A stretch of 64,000 nt of DNA, from positions 558,001 through 622,000 of the forward strand of contig JBFXCS010000003.1 in the NCBI GenBank assembly GCA_050181915.1, read 5' to 3'. Both the position numbers and the translations under genes were made by a program. The DNA is from JBFXCS01 sp050181915 (GTDB taxonomy: Bacteria > Actinomycetota > Thermoleophilia > Miltoncostaeales > Miltoncostaeaceae). The notes beneath the pieces were generated by a model. The model was not told where the DNA came from. It was given only the letters and a program-made list of their open reading frames with translations, and did no database searches. This document shows, one piece after another, positions 49,701-57,117 of this stretch. Every line of letters starts with the position of its first letter. Position 1 is the stretch's first letter.

Positions 49701-52700
49701 TGGCGCCGTTGATGGCACCGGTGTTGCCGTTACCGGAGGCGTCACGGGCGACCGACCCGGTCCCCTCGTCAAAGCCGTATGCGGCGACGAGGCCCTCGGG
49801 GAGGTCGGGCTCGTTGGCGACGGTGACGCTGACGGGATCGGATGTGGTGGTGTTGTCCTCCGCGTCGCGTGCGACGGCGCGGAGGGTGTGGGTGCCGTCG
49901 GGGATGCTGGTCGTGTCCCAAACCACCCGGTACGGCGGGCGGGGATCCTCGGGGCCGAGGGGGTTGCCGTCCAGGGTGAACTGCACCCCGACGACGTCGA
50001 CGTCGTCGCTGGCGGTCGCCGCGACCGAGACGGCGTCACCGGACACCTCGGCGGCGTCTGTGGGGGTCAGCATCGTGACAACCGGGGGTGCCTGGTCATC
50101 GGCGGTGCCGGGGGGCGCGGGGGGCGCGGTGCCGAGTGAGTCGGTGGTGCGCACTACGCGGCCGGCCTCGTCGTACTCGGAGGTGAGGGTTCCTCGGCCT
50201 GGGGTGGCGGTAGTGAGGGCCTGGCCGGCGGGGTCGTAGGTGTAGCTGGTGGTCTCGGCGGAGCCCGTGCCGGCCTTGGTGGTCTGGGAGGTGAGACGCC
50301 CTTCGTTGTCATAGGTGCTGCAGGTGGTGCCGCGCCCTTCTGTGAGCGCGCGCGCACGACCGGAGGCGTCGTAGACGTAGCCCTCAGCGGCCATGCCGTG
50401 CACGGCCTTTTGCTCGAGCAGTCCTGCTTGGTTGATGGTGCCGCCACTGATGGAGCACGCCGCAACGGCCGGGTCCTTCTCGGCTTCCGCCGGGTTAGGG
50501 GCCGCGCTGGTCTGGGGCGGCAGGTCGTAGTACGTCCAGTCGGTCGCGTAGTCCAGATCCGGGCTGCCCGACAGAGCACCCGTCGTCGAATTGACGGTGC
50601 GGCCGGCGTTGCCCTTCGGCATCACCTTTCGAGTGTTGCGGCCGTAGGCGTCGTATTCGTAGCTGGTGATCACGTTCTGGCCGTCGGCGTGGACCAGATC
50701 GTATTGGGCCTTGTGCGTCCAGGGCTCCGGGAACCGGGAGAAGCTCACCCGCCCGCTCGGACTGACCGTCGATGTCGGGTTCATGTAGGCCGGGGCCAGG
50801 GCCGCTTGCGGGACGATCTCGAAGGACCCGCCACCGCGCTTCCACCACAAGTGGACCTGGGCGGCGCCGCCGAACTCTCTGTAAGTGAGCTCGATACGGT
50901 GCCGTCCCTCGGTGAGGGGGATGTCGAGGCTCTGGATCCCGTCGAGGGCGTAGTCCCACCGGTTCAGGACGAGGTACCCGTCGATCGACAGGCGCACTCC
51001 GTCATCGGCCACGGACCGGAAGACGTAGGTGTCGGTGGCGGGCACGTCGATGCTGCCGGTCCAGCGCACCGAGAAGTTGTCCACCGGAATCGACGGGTCG
51101 GGACTTCCGTTTGCCCAGTCCACGTCGATGTTCGCGTCGAGGCGCTGCAGCGTCGGTCGGCCGGCGAGGTCCCTGTTGGCGTAGTAGGAGCCATGCAAGC
51201 CGACGAGGGCGGGACCCGGATCCTCCGCATCGCCGGGGGCGGCCTCGTCGTAGCGGTTCGTGGTGACGGGCCGCTCGAGCGGTCCGGCGCCATCGGAGTC
51301 AGGGCCGGTGGAGGTCAGCAGGACCCTCTCGAGCGAGTCGTAGGTGCTGTCGGTCGGGTTGCCGTCGGGGTCCTCGGTCCAGGCAACCGTGCCATCGCGG
51401 TTATACCCGGTAGAGGTGACGCGACCCAATGGGCTGCGCTGCTCCACGACCTGGCCGAGGTCGTCGTAATAGAGACGCGTCTGCTTCGGATCGGGCTTTC
51501 CCTGCTCCCGCGGGGAGGTCACCGCGCCGTACCCGGCGGCATTGCGCGCCGTCCCCGGGCCACCGCCCTCATGGGCCGCGCGGGTCGGGGTGATCGCGAC
51601 CGATCCCGGGTGGTAGCCAAACGTGGTGGACGCGGTCGCCGGATCCTGACCGGTCACCGGTCCGTCCTCGAGAGACGCGACGTTCCCTGAGCCGTCGTAG
51701 GTGACCTGCAGCTTGTGATCCGCGTCATAGCCGGGGCCGGCGCCGCTCGGGTCCAGATCGTTCGCGTCCCGGATGGTCGTCACCCGATCAGATGTCCATC
51801 CCAACGCGAGGATCGCGCGAGTGCCGTTATGGACCTCTTTGAGGTTACCGCTGGTGCCGCCCGGGCCATCGCCGATGTAGCGCCACTGCACTCCGTCCGG
51901 GCCGGTGATGCACAACAGCGCCGGGCACCCGGAGCCCGCCCAGTTGAAGCTAAGGGTCCGCCCCGCAGGGTCCGTGATCAGGCTCGGCTTGGCCGGTGAG
52001 CCGCTGAAGGCGTATCGCGTGGCGCCCTTGTTGGCGTCACCGGCAACGGTCTCCGCCCGCACCAGGGGCGCGGTATCCCCGGCGAGAGGCCCGAAGGTAA
52101 AGACCTCATCGCCCTCCTTGAGTACAAACCCGGAACCGTCCGCGTTGCGGGTGATGACGGAACTCGTGTCATCCCCCGGTGGTGAGTACGACAGCCGGTC
52201 CCCTGACGGCAGGAAGTACGCGAGTTGCCCCTCACCGTAATCCACCGCGATCGGGTCCGACGGCGACCACGCCGCACCCCCGGCCATCAGATCCTGACCA
52301 GGAGTGAGCCGCAGCGGCAACCCACCATCATCGCCAAGGGAGAAACTGATCCCCGGCCCGAACCCGACGTTCTTCGAGTCCCGGGAGTTGTAGACAAGCC
52401 CGAAGCTCATTGTCCGGAGCGCCGACGCGTAGCTCGGCCCACCGATCCCGAACGTCAGGTTCCCGGTCTTCATGTTCACGCTCTGGGCACCCGCGTCCCA
52501 CATCGGCCCATCACTACCCAGATGAGGCTTCTTGGTGGAGAAGCTGAACGTCGAGCTCCAGCTGGAAGGGCCGAAGGCGTTCTTGCCGCGAACCCGCCAG
52601 TAGTACGTCGTGTCGTTCGTGAGCCAGTCAACCGGCACAGACAGCGCGGGATTCAACGTCGCGATCGTCGTCTCACGCAAATCCGTCGTGAACCCTGGAT

Positions 52701-53895
52701 CACGCGCGACCTGGAAATCATAAGAGACGGGCGCCGCCCGGTCATCAAGATACGTCGGCGGGTTGATCCCCAGCACCGGAGTCACCGTGGGCACGGTGCT
52801 GCCGTTCACCGGCGTACGCAACGTCGGCGCCGGCGCCGGCGCCTGCCACGTGAACGCCGCCACCGACGAGTAATCGGACAGATAGACGTCGTTCTCGGCT
52901 CGGACGCGCCAATACAGCGTCCGGCCGTTCTGGATCACATCCGGATCGGCGCACTCCGCATCGATCTGAGTCAACGCGATCGATGCGCCACCATCGCTCT
53001 CACACGTCGCACCCGTGAACGAGGCATTCGTGCCAACCTCATAACGGTAGGACTCTGGGGCCACTCCATCGACATCGGTACCGCCGGTGACCTGCAACGT
53101 CGGCGAGGGCGAGGTCACCGTGCTGCCATTCGCCGGGGCAACCAGACCCGGCGCCGACGGCACAACATCGACGCTGAAGTTCACATAGGAGGACCAGGTG
53201 CCTATACAGCCTGCACCCCCCTCAGGATAGTCGTTCGGGTTCTTAACGCATGACTGCACCATGAAGCTGTAATCCTGAGCGTTCAACAAACCAGTCACTT
53301 GCACTGCGTACGTACCCGGACTTGTGGTGGTACCCCAAAGGGCGTTGCCGCCCGGACCGTCGGTGACCCACCAGACGTGGTACCAGGGATCGTCCGCAGC
53401 TATCGACAGCACCGGGTTCCGAGTCCCAGCGTTCGACCCGTGCGCCGGTGCCGTGATGACATCAGGCGTCCGCACGTAGAAACCACGCGTCCCGGACAGC
53501 GGTCCACACGAGCCAGGCCGGTGACATGCCTGCGCGTTCCATGCGTAACCACCATCCGGCAATGGTGCGGTGTGGATCACAGATGCGACATCACCTGGAT
53601 ACGTCCCACCCGACCACACGTTGTTCCCCGGCCCCGGGATCCCACTCGTCGCAACCCAGAAATTGTGGAAATGACTATCCGGGAAGGTAGTCAACGTCAC
53701 TTGGGAAGTCGGCACTATGCCGCCATTGATTGGCTCACCCAGAACCGGCGTGATCGTGTCAGCCAGAACCATTGGGGGCGCCACCACCGAACCGAGTGCT
53801 GCCACTAAGACTGCAAGCCAACGCCCCGCTCGAAGGTGCCTCCGAACCAACAGAGCTGACCAACGGCGGGGTGCATCGGCACGACGAACGAACAT
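46768..53895 (-). CDS. Giant secreted Rhs/YD-repeat protein with PA14, Ig-like and tandem LamG domains and a variable C-terminal domain
   Basis: A 2375-residue exported protein. ATG 53895 follows AAGGAG and opens a long signal peptide (about residues 1-45). Residues 45-490 are repeated beta domains with fibronectin/Ig-like edges (YYWRVRGKNAFGPSSWS). YD repeats begin near 800 (TRLYYDDLGQ). A PA14-like domain lies at about 898-1030 (GLHGSYYANRDLAG, FRSVADDGVRLSIDG), followed by more YD repeats, an Ig-like domain at about 1270-1365 and two identical LamG domains at about 1366-1785. The last YD block leads to the Rhs core (YDPALGRFLSVDPVDGG) near 2190. The final 127 residues, after NVYDLDGRW, form an unrecognised domain, probably the toxin tip. 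Confidence 0.9.
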   Translation of the reverse strand: MFVRRADAPRRWSALLVRRHLRAGRWLAVLVAALGSVVAPPMVLADTITPVLGEPINGGIVPTSQVTLTTFPDSHFHNFWVATSGIPGPGNNVWSGGTYPGDVASVIHTAPLPDGGYAWNAQACHRPGSCGPLSGTRGFYVRTPDVITAPAHGSNAGTRNPVLSIAADDPWYHVWWVTDGPGGNALWGTTTSPGTYAVQVTGLLNAQDYSFMVQSCVKNPNDYPEGGAGCIGTWSSYVNFSVDVVPSAPGLVAPANGSTVTSPSPTLQVTGGTDVDGVAPESYRYEVGTNASFTGATCESDGGASIALTQIDAECADPDVIQNGRTLYWRVRAENDVYLSDYSSVAAFTWQAPAPAPTLRTPVNGSTVPTVTPVLGINPPTYLDDRAAPVSYDFQVARDPGFTTDLRETTIATLNPALSVPVDWLTNDTTYYWRVRGKNAFGPSSWSSTFSFSTKKPHLGSDGPMWDAGAQSVNMKTGNLTFGIGGPSYASALRTMSFGLVYNSRDSKNVGFGPGISFSLGDDGGLPLRLTPGQDLMAGGAAWSPSDPIAVDYGEGQLAYFLPSGDRLSYSPPGDDTSSVITRNADGSGFVLKEGDEVFTFGPLAGDTAPLVRAETVAGDANKGATRYAFSGSPAKPSLITDPAGRTLSFNWAGSGCPALLCITGPDGVQWRYIGDGPGGTSGNLKEVHNGTRAILALGWTSDRVTTIRDANDLDPSGAGPGYDADHKLQVTYDGSGNVASLEDGPVTGQDPATASTTFGYHPGSVAITPTRAAHEGGGPGTARNAAGYGAVTSPREQGKPDPKQTRLYYDDLGQVVEQRSPLGRVTSTGYNRDGTVAWTEDPDGNPTDSTYDSLERVLLTSTGPDSDGAGPLERPVTTNRYDEAAPGDAEDPGPALVGLHGSYYANRDLAGRPTLQRLDANIDVDWANGSPDPSIPVDNFSVRWTGSIDVPATDTYVFRSVADDGVRLSIDGYLVLNRWDYALDGIQSLDIPLTEGRHRIELTYREFGGAAQVHLWWKRGGGSFEIVPQAALAPAYMNPTSTVSPSGRVSFSRFPEPWTHKAQYDLVHADGQNVITSYEYDAYGRNTRKVMPKGNAGRTVNSTTGALSGSPDLDYATDWTYYDLPPQTSAAPNPAEAEKDPAVAACSISGGTINQAGLLEQKAVHGMAAEGYVYDASGRARALTEGRGTTCSTYDNEGRLTSQTTKAGTGSAETTSYTYDPAGQALTTATPGRGTLTSEYDEAGRVVRTTDSLGTAPPAPPGTADDQAPPVVTMLTPTDAAEVSGDAVSVAATASDDVDVVGVQFTLDGNPLGPEDPRPPYRVVWDTTSIPDGTHTLRAVARDAEDNTTTSDPVSVTVANEPDLPEGLVAAYGFDEGTGSVARDASGNGNTGAINGATWTGSGKHGGALDFDGTNDLVTVADDDSLDLTDGLTFSAWVKPGTTSGWQTVGMKEESGSFAWALYGNTSSSKYQAELGTQVDDYLTNGTPQLATGTWVHLAVTYDGSTLRLFKDGIQASSVAASGDIRISNGALAIGGNTMWGEYFDGLIDDVRLYDHALTAGEITTDMNTPVPAGRVSTPTTEGLVAAYGFDEGTGSVARDASGNGNTGAINGATWTGSGKHGGALDFDGTNDLVTVADDDSLDLTDGLTFSAWVKPGTTSGWQTVGMKEESGSFAWALYGNTSSSKYQAELGTQVDDYLTNGTPQLATGTWVHLAVTYDGSTLRLFKDGIQASSVAASGDIRISNGALAIGGNTMWGEYFDGLIDDVRLYDHALTAGEITTDMALGVTQGENHATIPGGDGATEARFVYDQEGNILTRHAAPGAISAGQAHWVCFTYDAEGNPTRMAGPLTGTPQTTCPTGTGDQYAFHYDTTGRLKAIQYPDSAAFSWRDYDHAGNLTALYNRHGQLPGPLPANVPADAQGSPIADYAYTYDIEGRKTQEELTYDENGSQTRTYDYDEAGRLSGYTAPDGALTSYTYDLDSNRTRIERAPQGGPTTTVAIYSYTPTAVDNDGVDQLVKVTEGGTTTRFHYTPDGDLAERRNDATNALTTSMAWDGTGLSTGGTFDGTQVTYTLDPAGRQKSRGSNGRTLEYLYTGDTPLFERRGGTVTSTTIDGPEPLADYAGAGPSGDKQLIFFNGHGDTAATTDAAGDRQGPILTGDPFGVPDQAPPADTTTERYTGKWHKKLDTTSALVQMGVRLYDPALGRFLSVDPVDGGSANNYDYALQNPVNVYDLDGRWAFLLGPAAQLVRVGTPILARYVARRVLRRAAAANRGTLAQMGPRIGNSGLYHGDLLTLGTAAKRVREVAGGYTEARALFLTLTRGRPARWTSAAGGKSWKANTSVGERVNLRWSVGHDQWVVEYHSGLRNYKFHFK
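47151..47625. repeat. 475-bp exact direct repeat, copy 2 (within rhs)
   Basis: The in-gene partner of 45227-45701. It covers the last YD repeats and the Rhs core up to the junction with the variable C-terminal domain; the identity stops exactly at that junction. Confidence 0.95.
48544..49149. repeat. 606-bp exact tandem repeat, copy 1 (LamG domain of rhs)
   Basis: Identical to 49192-49797 with a period of 648 bp (216 codons), as far as I could compare by eye over the whole length. Each unit encodes one LamG/concanavalin-like domain. The 42-bp spacer encodes a Pro/Thr/Val linker (NTPVPAGRVSTPTT). Confidence 0.93.
49192..49797. repeat. 606-bp exact tandem repeat, copy 2 (LamG domain of rhs)
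   Basis: Second unit of the tandem pair. Its 5' side (in rhs sense) joins the Ig-like domain through PDLPEGLVAAYG, so copy number could change without breaking the reading frame. Confidence 0.93.
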
Positions 53896-54166
53896 GGGGG
53901 CACTCCTTACCCGCAGGCACCGAGGGGGACAACGGGCCGCCCATCCCGGGCCGCCGATCGTGCCTATCGGCAAACCCTCTGAAAAACTTCACCCCACTGA
54001 ACGAACGGAATGAACCGGCCGTCACATAAGCTTGTGATCACGGCGAAATAAAGGATTTCGTAAGCGTCACCGCTGTCTCGATTTTGAACGCATCACATGG
54101 CCTCTCAAGGAATCTCTGCGTCGAGCCGAGAGGGAACCGGTACGCCCCTCGGCTCGGAGACCTTCC

Positions 54167-54601
54167 ATGAACCTCGTCAAACGCGCCGGCCCCGGCACCA
54201 GACCATGTCCCCTGCTCGCCCTCACCTCCGTAGGCGTCGCCCTGACCGTCGGAGTGCTCGGCGCCTCCCCCACCCTGGCCGCCAAAGCACGACCGAAGTC
54301 GAATCCCCCGCGGATGCTCGTGCTCGTCAAGCAAGACAAACCCCAGGCGCAGCCAACCCATAAAGTCGCCGCTGGCACCCGAGTCCACCTCGTCCTTGTC
54401 GGCAGCGACGAACTCGCCTCGAGCTACCGCGTTTGCCTCATCGGCCCCGACTCACGCAACTGCTGGACCCGATCCCTCGGCAAGTACCACGACCTCACTA
54501 AAGTCACCACCACCCTCCCCGCCAAGCCCGGCAAGTACCGCGCCACCTGGACCGCCGGAGACGCACACGCCACCTGGAAACTCCGCGTCACCCGTCGTTG
54601 A
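54167..54601 (+). CDS. Small secreted hypothetical protein divergent from rhs
   Basis: A 144-residue exported protein: basic start, hydrophobic stretch (LLALTSVGVALTVGVLGA) and Ala-x-Ala-like cleavage region (TLAAKA) near residue 38. The mature part is basic with two Cys (YRVCLIGPDSRNCW) that could form a disulfide, and ends in a short beta-rich segment (YRATWTAGDAHATWKLRV). No family is recognised. It is separated from rhs by 271 bp of lower-GC DNA that must hold both promoters and shows no other gene. It could be a surface partner of the Rhs protein, which is speculative. Confidence 0.65.
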   Translation: MNLVKRAGPGTRPCPLLALTSVGVALTVGVLGASPTLAAKARPKSNPPRMLVLVKQDKPQAQPTHKVAAGTRVHLVLVGSDELASSYRVCLIGPDSRNCWTRSLGKYHDLTKVTTTLPAKPGKYRATWTAGDAHATWKLRVTRR

Positions 54602-54686
54602 GGCCGAGTATCGCCGCGCCGCCGGCTCATAACGCGGCGTCAGCGACGACGGGCGTGCCCCCGATAAAGGGCCCCGCTCGCTCCCC

Positions 54687-55421
54687 CTATGGCAGGTCCT
54701 TCACCCGGGCGTAGAGGGCCTGCGCCGCGCTGACCACGTCGTCCTCGCGCAGGTCCTCGGTGCCGGTGGAGACCGCCTGGATGCCGTAGACGTACGACCC
54801 CGACGCGAACGAGACGAAGGCCACGCCGCCGGTGACGTTGCCCTGGCTGATCCGCGCCGTCAGGCCGCGCGCGCCCGGTATCCCGGGCACCGGCAGATCG
54901 GCGGTCGCGACGGTGGTGGCGCTCTTGACCTCGTCCACGCTGGTGCCCACCTCCGCGGAGGCGGCGTCGGCGTCGCGGAGCCGGAACACGTAGTAGCGCA
55001 CCAGGGCGAGCCCGTTCGACGGGTTCTCGCCGCGCTGGTCGCGCAGCACGCCGCCCGCGTAGCCGGCGCCCTCGAGGCGGCTGAGGCCGTCCTCCTTGGT
55101 GGGGTCGCCCGCCTGGTACAGCTCGTCGACCAGCGACTGCGCGGTGGGCGCGTCGCTGGTGGTGCCCGGCAGCACCCCCGAGATCGCGTCCTCGGGCGGC
55201 AGGCGGTCGCTCAGGTCCCCCGCCGGGGCCGTCGAAGTGGTGGTCGGCGTGGTCGGGGCGGTGGGCGTGGTCGGCGCCGTCGCCGTGGTGGGCGCGGTGG
55301 TCGGCAGCTGATCGGTGGTCACGGTCTGCGTGACCGTGTCCGAGTCGCCCCCGCAGCCCGCGACTCCCACGGCCGCGGCGAGCGCCACCGCTCCCACCGC
55401 GATGATCCGGATGCGCCTCAT
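54687..55421 (-). CDS. Lipoprotein of unknown function
   Basis: A 244-residue lipoprotein: basic start, hydrophobic helix and lipobox VAGC with Cys23. A Thr/Pro/Ala-rich stalk (about residues 35-67) leads to an alpha/beta domain (YYVFRLRDADAASAEVGTSV, GGVAFVSFASGSYVYGIQAVS). It is likely anchored to the outer face of the cytoplasmic membrane. ATG 55421 overlaps the stop of the JAMM protease gene, making it the last gene of the cysteine-synthesis operon. Its link to sulfur metabolism is positional only. Confidence 0.8.
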   Translation of the reverse strand: MRRIRIIAVGAVALAAAVGVAGCGGDSDTVTQTVTTDQLPTTAPTTATAPTTPTAPTTPTTTSTAPAGDLSDRLPPEDAISGVLPGTTSDAPTAQSLVDELYQAGDPTKEDGLSRLEGAGYAGGVLRDQRGENPSNGLALVRYYVFRLRDADAASAEVGTSVDEVKSATTVATADLPVPGIPGARGLTARISQGNVTGGVAFVSFASGSYVYGIQAVSTGTEDLREDDVVSAAQALYARVKDLP

Positions 55422-55828
55422 ATGACCTCCACGACCTCTTCGGTGATCTGCTCGCCGTCCGGCGCGCTGCGGGCGATCCGGTAGGCCCGGATCTCGGGGG
55501 CGTCGCGATCGGCGATCGACACGATCAGGTAGAGCGTCTCGGGGAAGAAGGCGAGCTCGACATCGGTGCGCGACGGGTAGGCCGCCGAGCGGGTGTGCGA
55601 GTGATAGACGGCCAGCAGGTCGTCGCCCGAGTCGTCGATCTCCTCCATGATCCGCAGCTGCTCGCGCGGATCCATGACGTACATGAACGGGCTGCCCTCG
55701 GAGTTCGTCGCGCGGAACACCCGCGTGGCCAGCCCGCCGGAGCCGGCGATCATCCCGCAGCACTCGTTCGGCAGGTCGGCGACGGCGTGCGCGACGAGCT
55801 CGTCGGCGAGCTGGGCGGGGATCCTCAC
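55418..55828 (-). CDS. mec: Mec-like JAMM metalloprotease acting on the sulfur carrier CysO
   Basis: A 136-residue zinc hydrolase of the MPN/JAB1 family. The full JAMM set is present: Glu22 (NECCGMIAG) and H-x-H-x7-S-x2-D (HSHTRSAAYPSRTD). In Mycobacterium tuberculosis the equivalent Mec releases cysteine from the CysO-cysteine adduct, and here cysM and a CysO-like gene lie directly upstream. GTG 55828 sits 7 nt after TAGCCT, so it may also have its own leaderless transcript. The stop overlaps the lipoprotein gene start. Confidence 0.9.
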   Translation of the reverse strand: MRIPAQLADELVAHAVADLPNECCGMIAGSGGLATRVFRATNSEGSPFMYVMDPREQLRIMEEIDDSGDDLLAVYHSHTRSAAYPSRTDVELAFFPETLYLIVSIADRDAPEIRAYRIARSAPDGEQITEEVVEVI

Positions 55829-55835
55829 CCGCGGC

Positions 55836-55841
55836 AGGCTA
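55836..55841 (-). promoter_or_regulatory. Candidate -10 element, leaderless mec
   Basis: TAGCCT on the minus strand, 7 nt before the GTG at 55828, inside the 48-bp gap between cysM and mec. Confidence 0.4.
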
Positions 55842-55876
55842 CCGGACCGGTCCGGCGTCGACCGGGCCGGGGCGGC

Positions 55877-56842
55877 TCACCAGAAGATGCCCCGGTCGAG
55901 CGTCTCCTCGACCTCGTCGACCTCCTTCGTCCAGATGCCGGCCGAGAGGTACTTCCAGCCGCCGTCGCAGACGATGCCCACGATCGTGCCGCGGTTCATC
56001 TTCTCCGCCAGCCGGGCGCAGATGTGGAAGACGCCGCCGGACGAGACCCCGGCGAAGATGCCCTCCTCCGCCGCCAGCCGCCGGGTCATCACGATCGAGT
56101 CGCGGTTCGACACCAGCACCTTCCGGTCGAGCCGGGACAGGTCGAGGATGGGCGGCACGAAGCCGTCGTCGAGGCTGCGCAGGCCGCTCACCGGGTCACC
56201 CTGCTTCGGCTCGCAGGCCACGATCCGGATGTCGGGGCGGTGCTCCTTCAGGCGCCGCGACGAGCCCATCAGGGTGCCGCCGGTGCCGAGCCCGGCGACG
56301 AACACGTCGATCTCGGGGCAGTCGCGCACGATCTCGTCGGCGGTGCCCTCGTAGTGCGCCTGAGGGTTCGCCGGGTTGCCGTACTGGAACGGCATGAACA
56401 GCCCGTTCTCGGCCGACAGGCGCTTCGCCACCTCCACCGCTCCGTTCGAGCCGAACTCGCCGTCGGTGGGGACGATCTCGGCGCCGTACAGCTCGAGCAG
56501 CTGGCGGCGCTCGGCGGTGACGTTGTCGGGCATCACCGCCACCAGCCGGTAGCCGCGGACGCGGCAGATCATCGCCAGCGAGATGCCGGTGTTCCCCGAG
56601 GTCGGCTCCATGATGGTGTCGCCCGGCTTCACCAGCCCCCGGCGCTCGGCGTCGTTGATCAGCGACAGCGCGGTGCGGTCCTTGATCGACCCGGTGGGGT
56701 TGTGGCTCTCGAGCTTCGCCAGGATCCGGACGTCCGGATTCGGCGAGAGGTGCCTCAGCTCGACGAGCGGCGTGTTCCCGATCGTGGCGACCAGGTCGGC
56801 CGCCACGCCCGCGGACGGGGGCGCGAGCCCCACGTCGGTCAC
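55877..56842 (-). CDS. cysM: CysM, PLP-dependent O-phosphoserine/O-acetylserine sulfhydrylase
   Basis: A 321-residue fold-type II PLP enzyme that adds sulfur to an activated serine. The PLP Lys is in NPTGSIKDRTAL, the substrate loop is EPTSGNTGISLA and the phosphate-binding glycine loop is AGLGTGGTLMGSSR. The C-terminus ends RGIFW, close to mycobacterial CysM, which uses O-phosphoserine and the thiocarboxylated carrier CysO. The start GTG 56842 overlaps the CysO-like gene stop. The neighbouring carrier, E1-like and JAMM genes support the CysO-dependent route. Confidence 0.93.
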   Translation of the reverse strand: MTDVGLAPPSAGVAADLVATIGNTPLVELRHLSPNPDVRILAKLESHNPTGSIKDRTALSLINDAERRGLVKPGDTIMEPTSGNTGISLAMICRVRGYRLVAVMPDNVTAERRQLLELYGAEIVPTDGEFGSNGAVEVAKRLSAENGLFMPFQYGNPANPQAHYEGTADEIVRDCPEIDVFVAGLGTGGTLMGSSRRLKEHRPDIRIVACEPKQGDPVSGLRSLDDGFVPPILDLSRLDRKVLVSNRDSIVMTRRLAAEEGIFAGVSSGGVFHICARLAEKMNRGTIVGIVCDGGWKYLSAGIWTKEVDEVEETLDRGIFW

Positions 56843-57117
56843 GCCACGCCACCCGCCATGGCGGGCAGGATGAGGAGGGTGTCGTCGTCCGACACCTCGG
56901 TGTCGAGCCACGAGCCCAGCCGCACATCCTCGTCGTTGAGGTAGATGTTCACGAAGCGGTGCAGCTCGCCCTCCGGCGTCTGCAGCTGGGCGCGCACGGC
57001 GGGGTGCTTCTCGTACAGCGCGTCGAGCACCTCGCTGATGGTCTCGCCGCCGACCTCGATCTCGCGGGCGCCCCCGGTGGCCTGACGCAGCACCGGGGGG
57101 ATCTTCACCGTGCTCAT
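56839..57117 (-). CDS. cysO: Ubiquitin-like sulfur carrier protein, CysO/MoaD/ThiS type, ending in GGVA
   Basis: A 92-residue beta-grasp protein (STVKIPPVLRQATGGAREIE, HRFVNIYLNDEDVR, DDTLLILPAMAGG). Carriers of this family are thiocarboxylated on the last glycine of a C-terminal GG. Here two residues, Val-Ala, follow the GG, so the tail must probably be trimmed before activation. ATG 57117 overlaps the MoeZ-like stop and the gene's own stop overlaps cysM. The tight four-gene coupling matches the CysO pathway. Confidence 0.9.
   Translation of the reverse strand: MSTVKIPPVLRQATGGAREIEVGGETISEVLDALYEKHPAVRAQLQTPEGELHRFVNIYLNDEDVRLGSWLDTEVSDDDTLLILPAMAGGVA

Noticed and set aside
47059..50139. 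A 1026-codon open frame on the plus strand opposite rhs
   Set aside because: It is antisense to YD and LamG repeats, has valine/glycine-rich low-complexity sequence and no recognisable domain or ribosome site; the minus-strand rhs frame explains the region.
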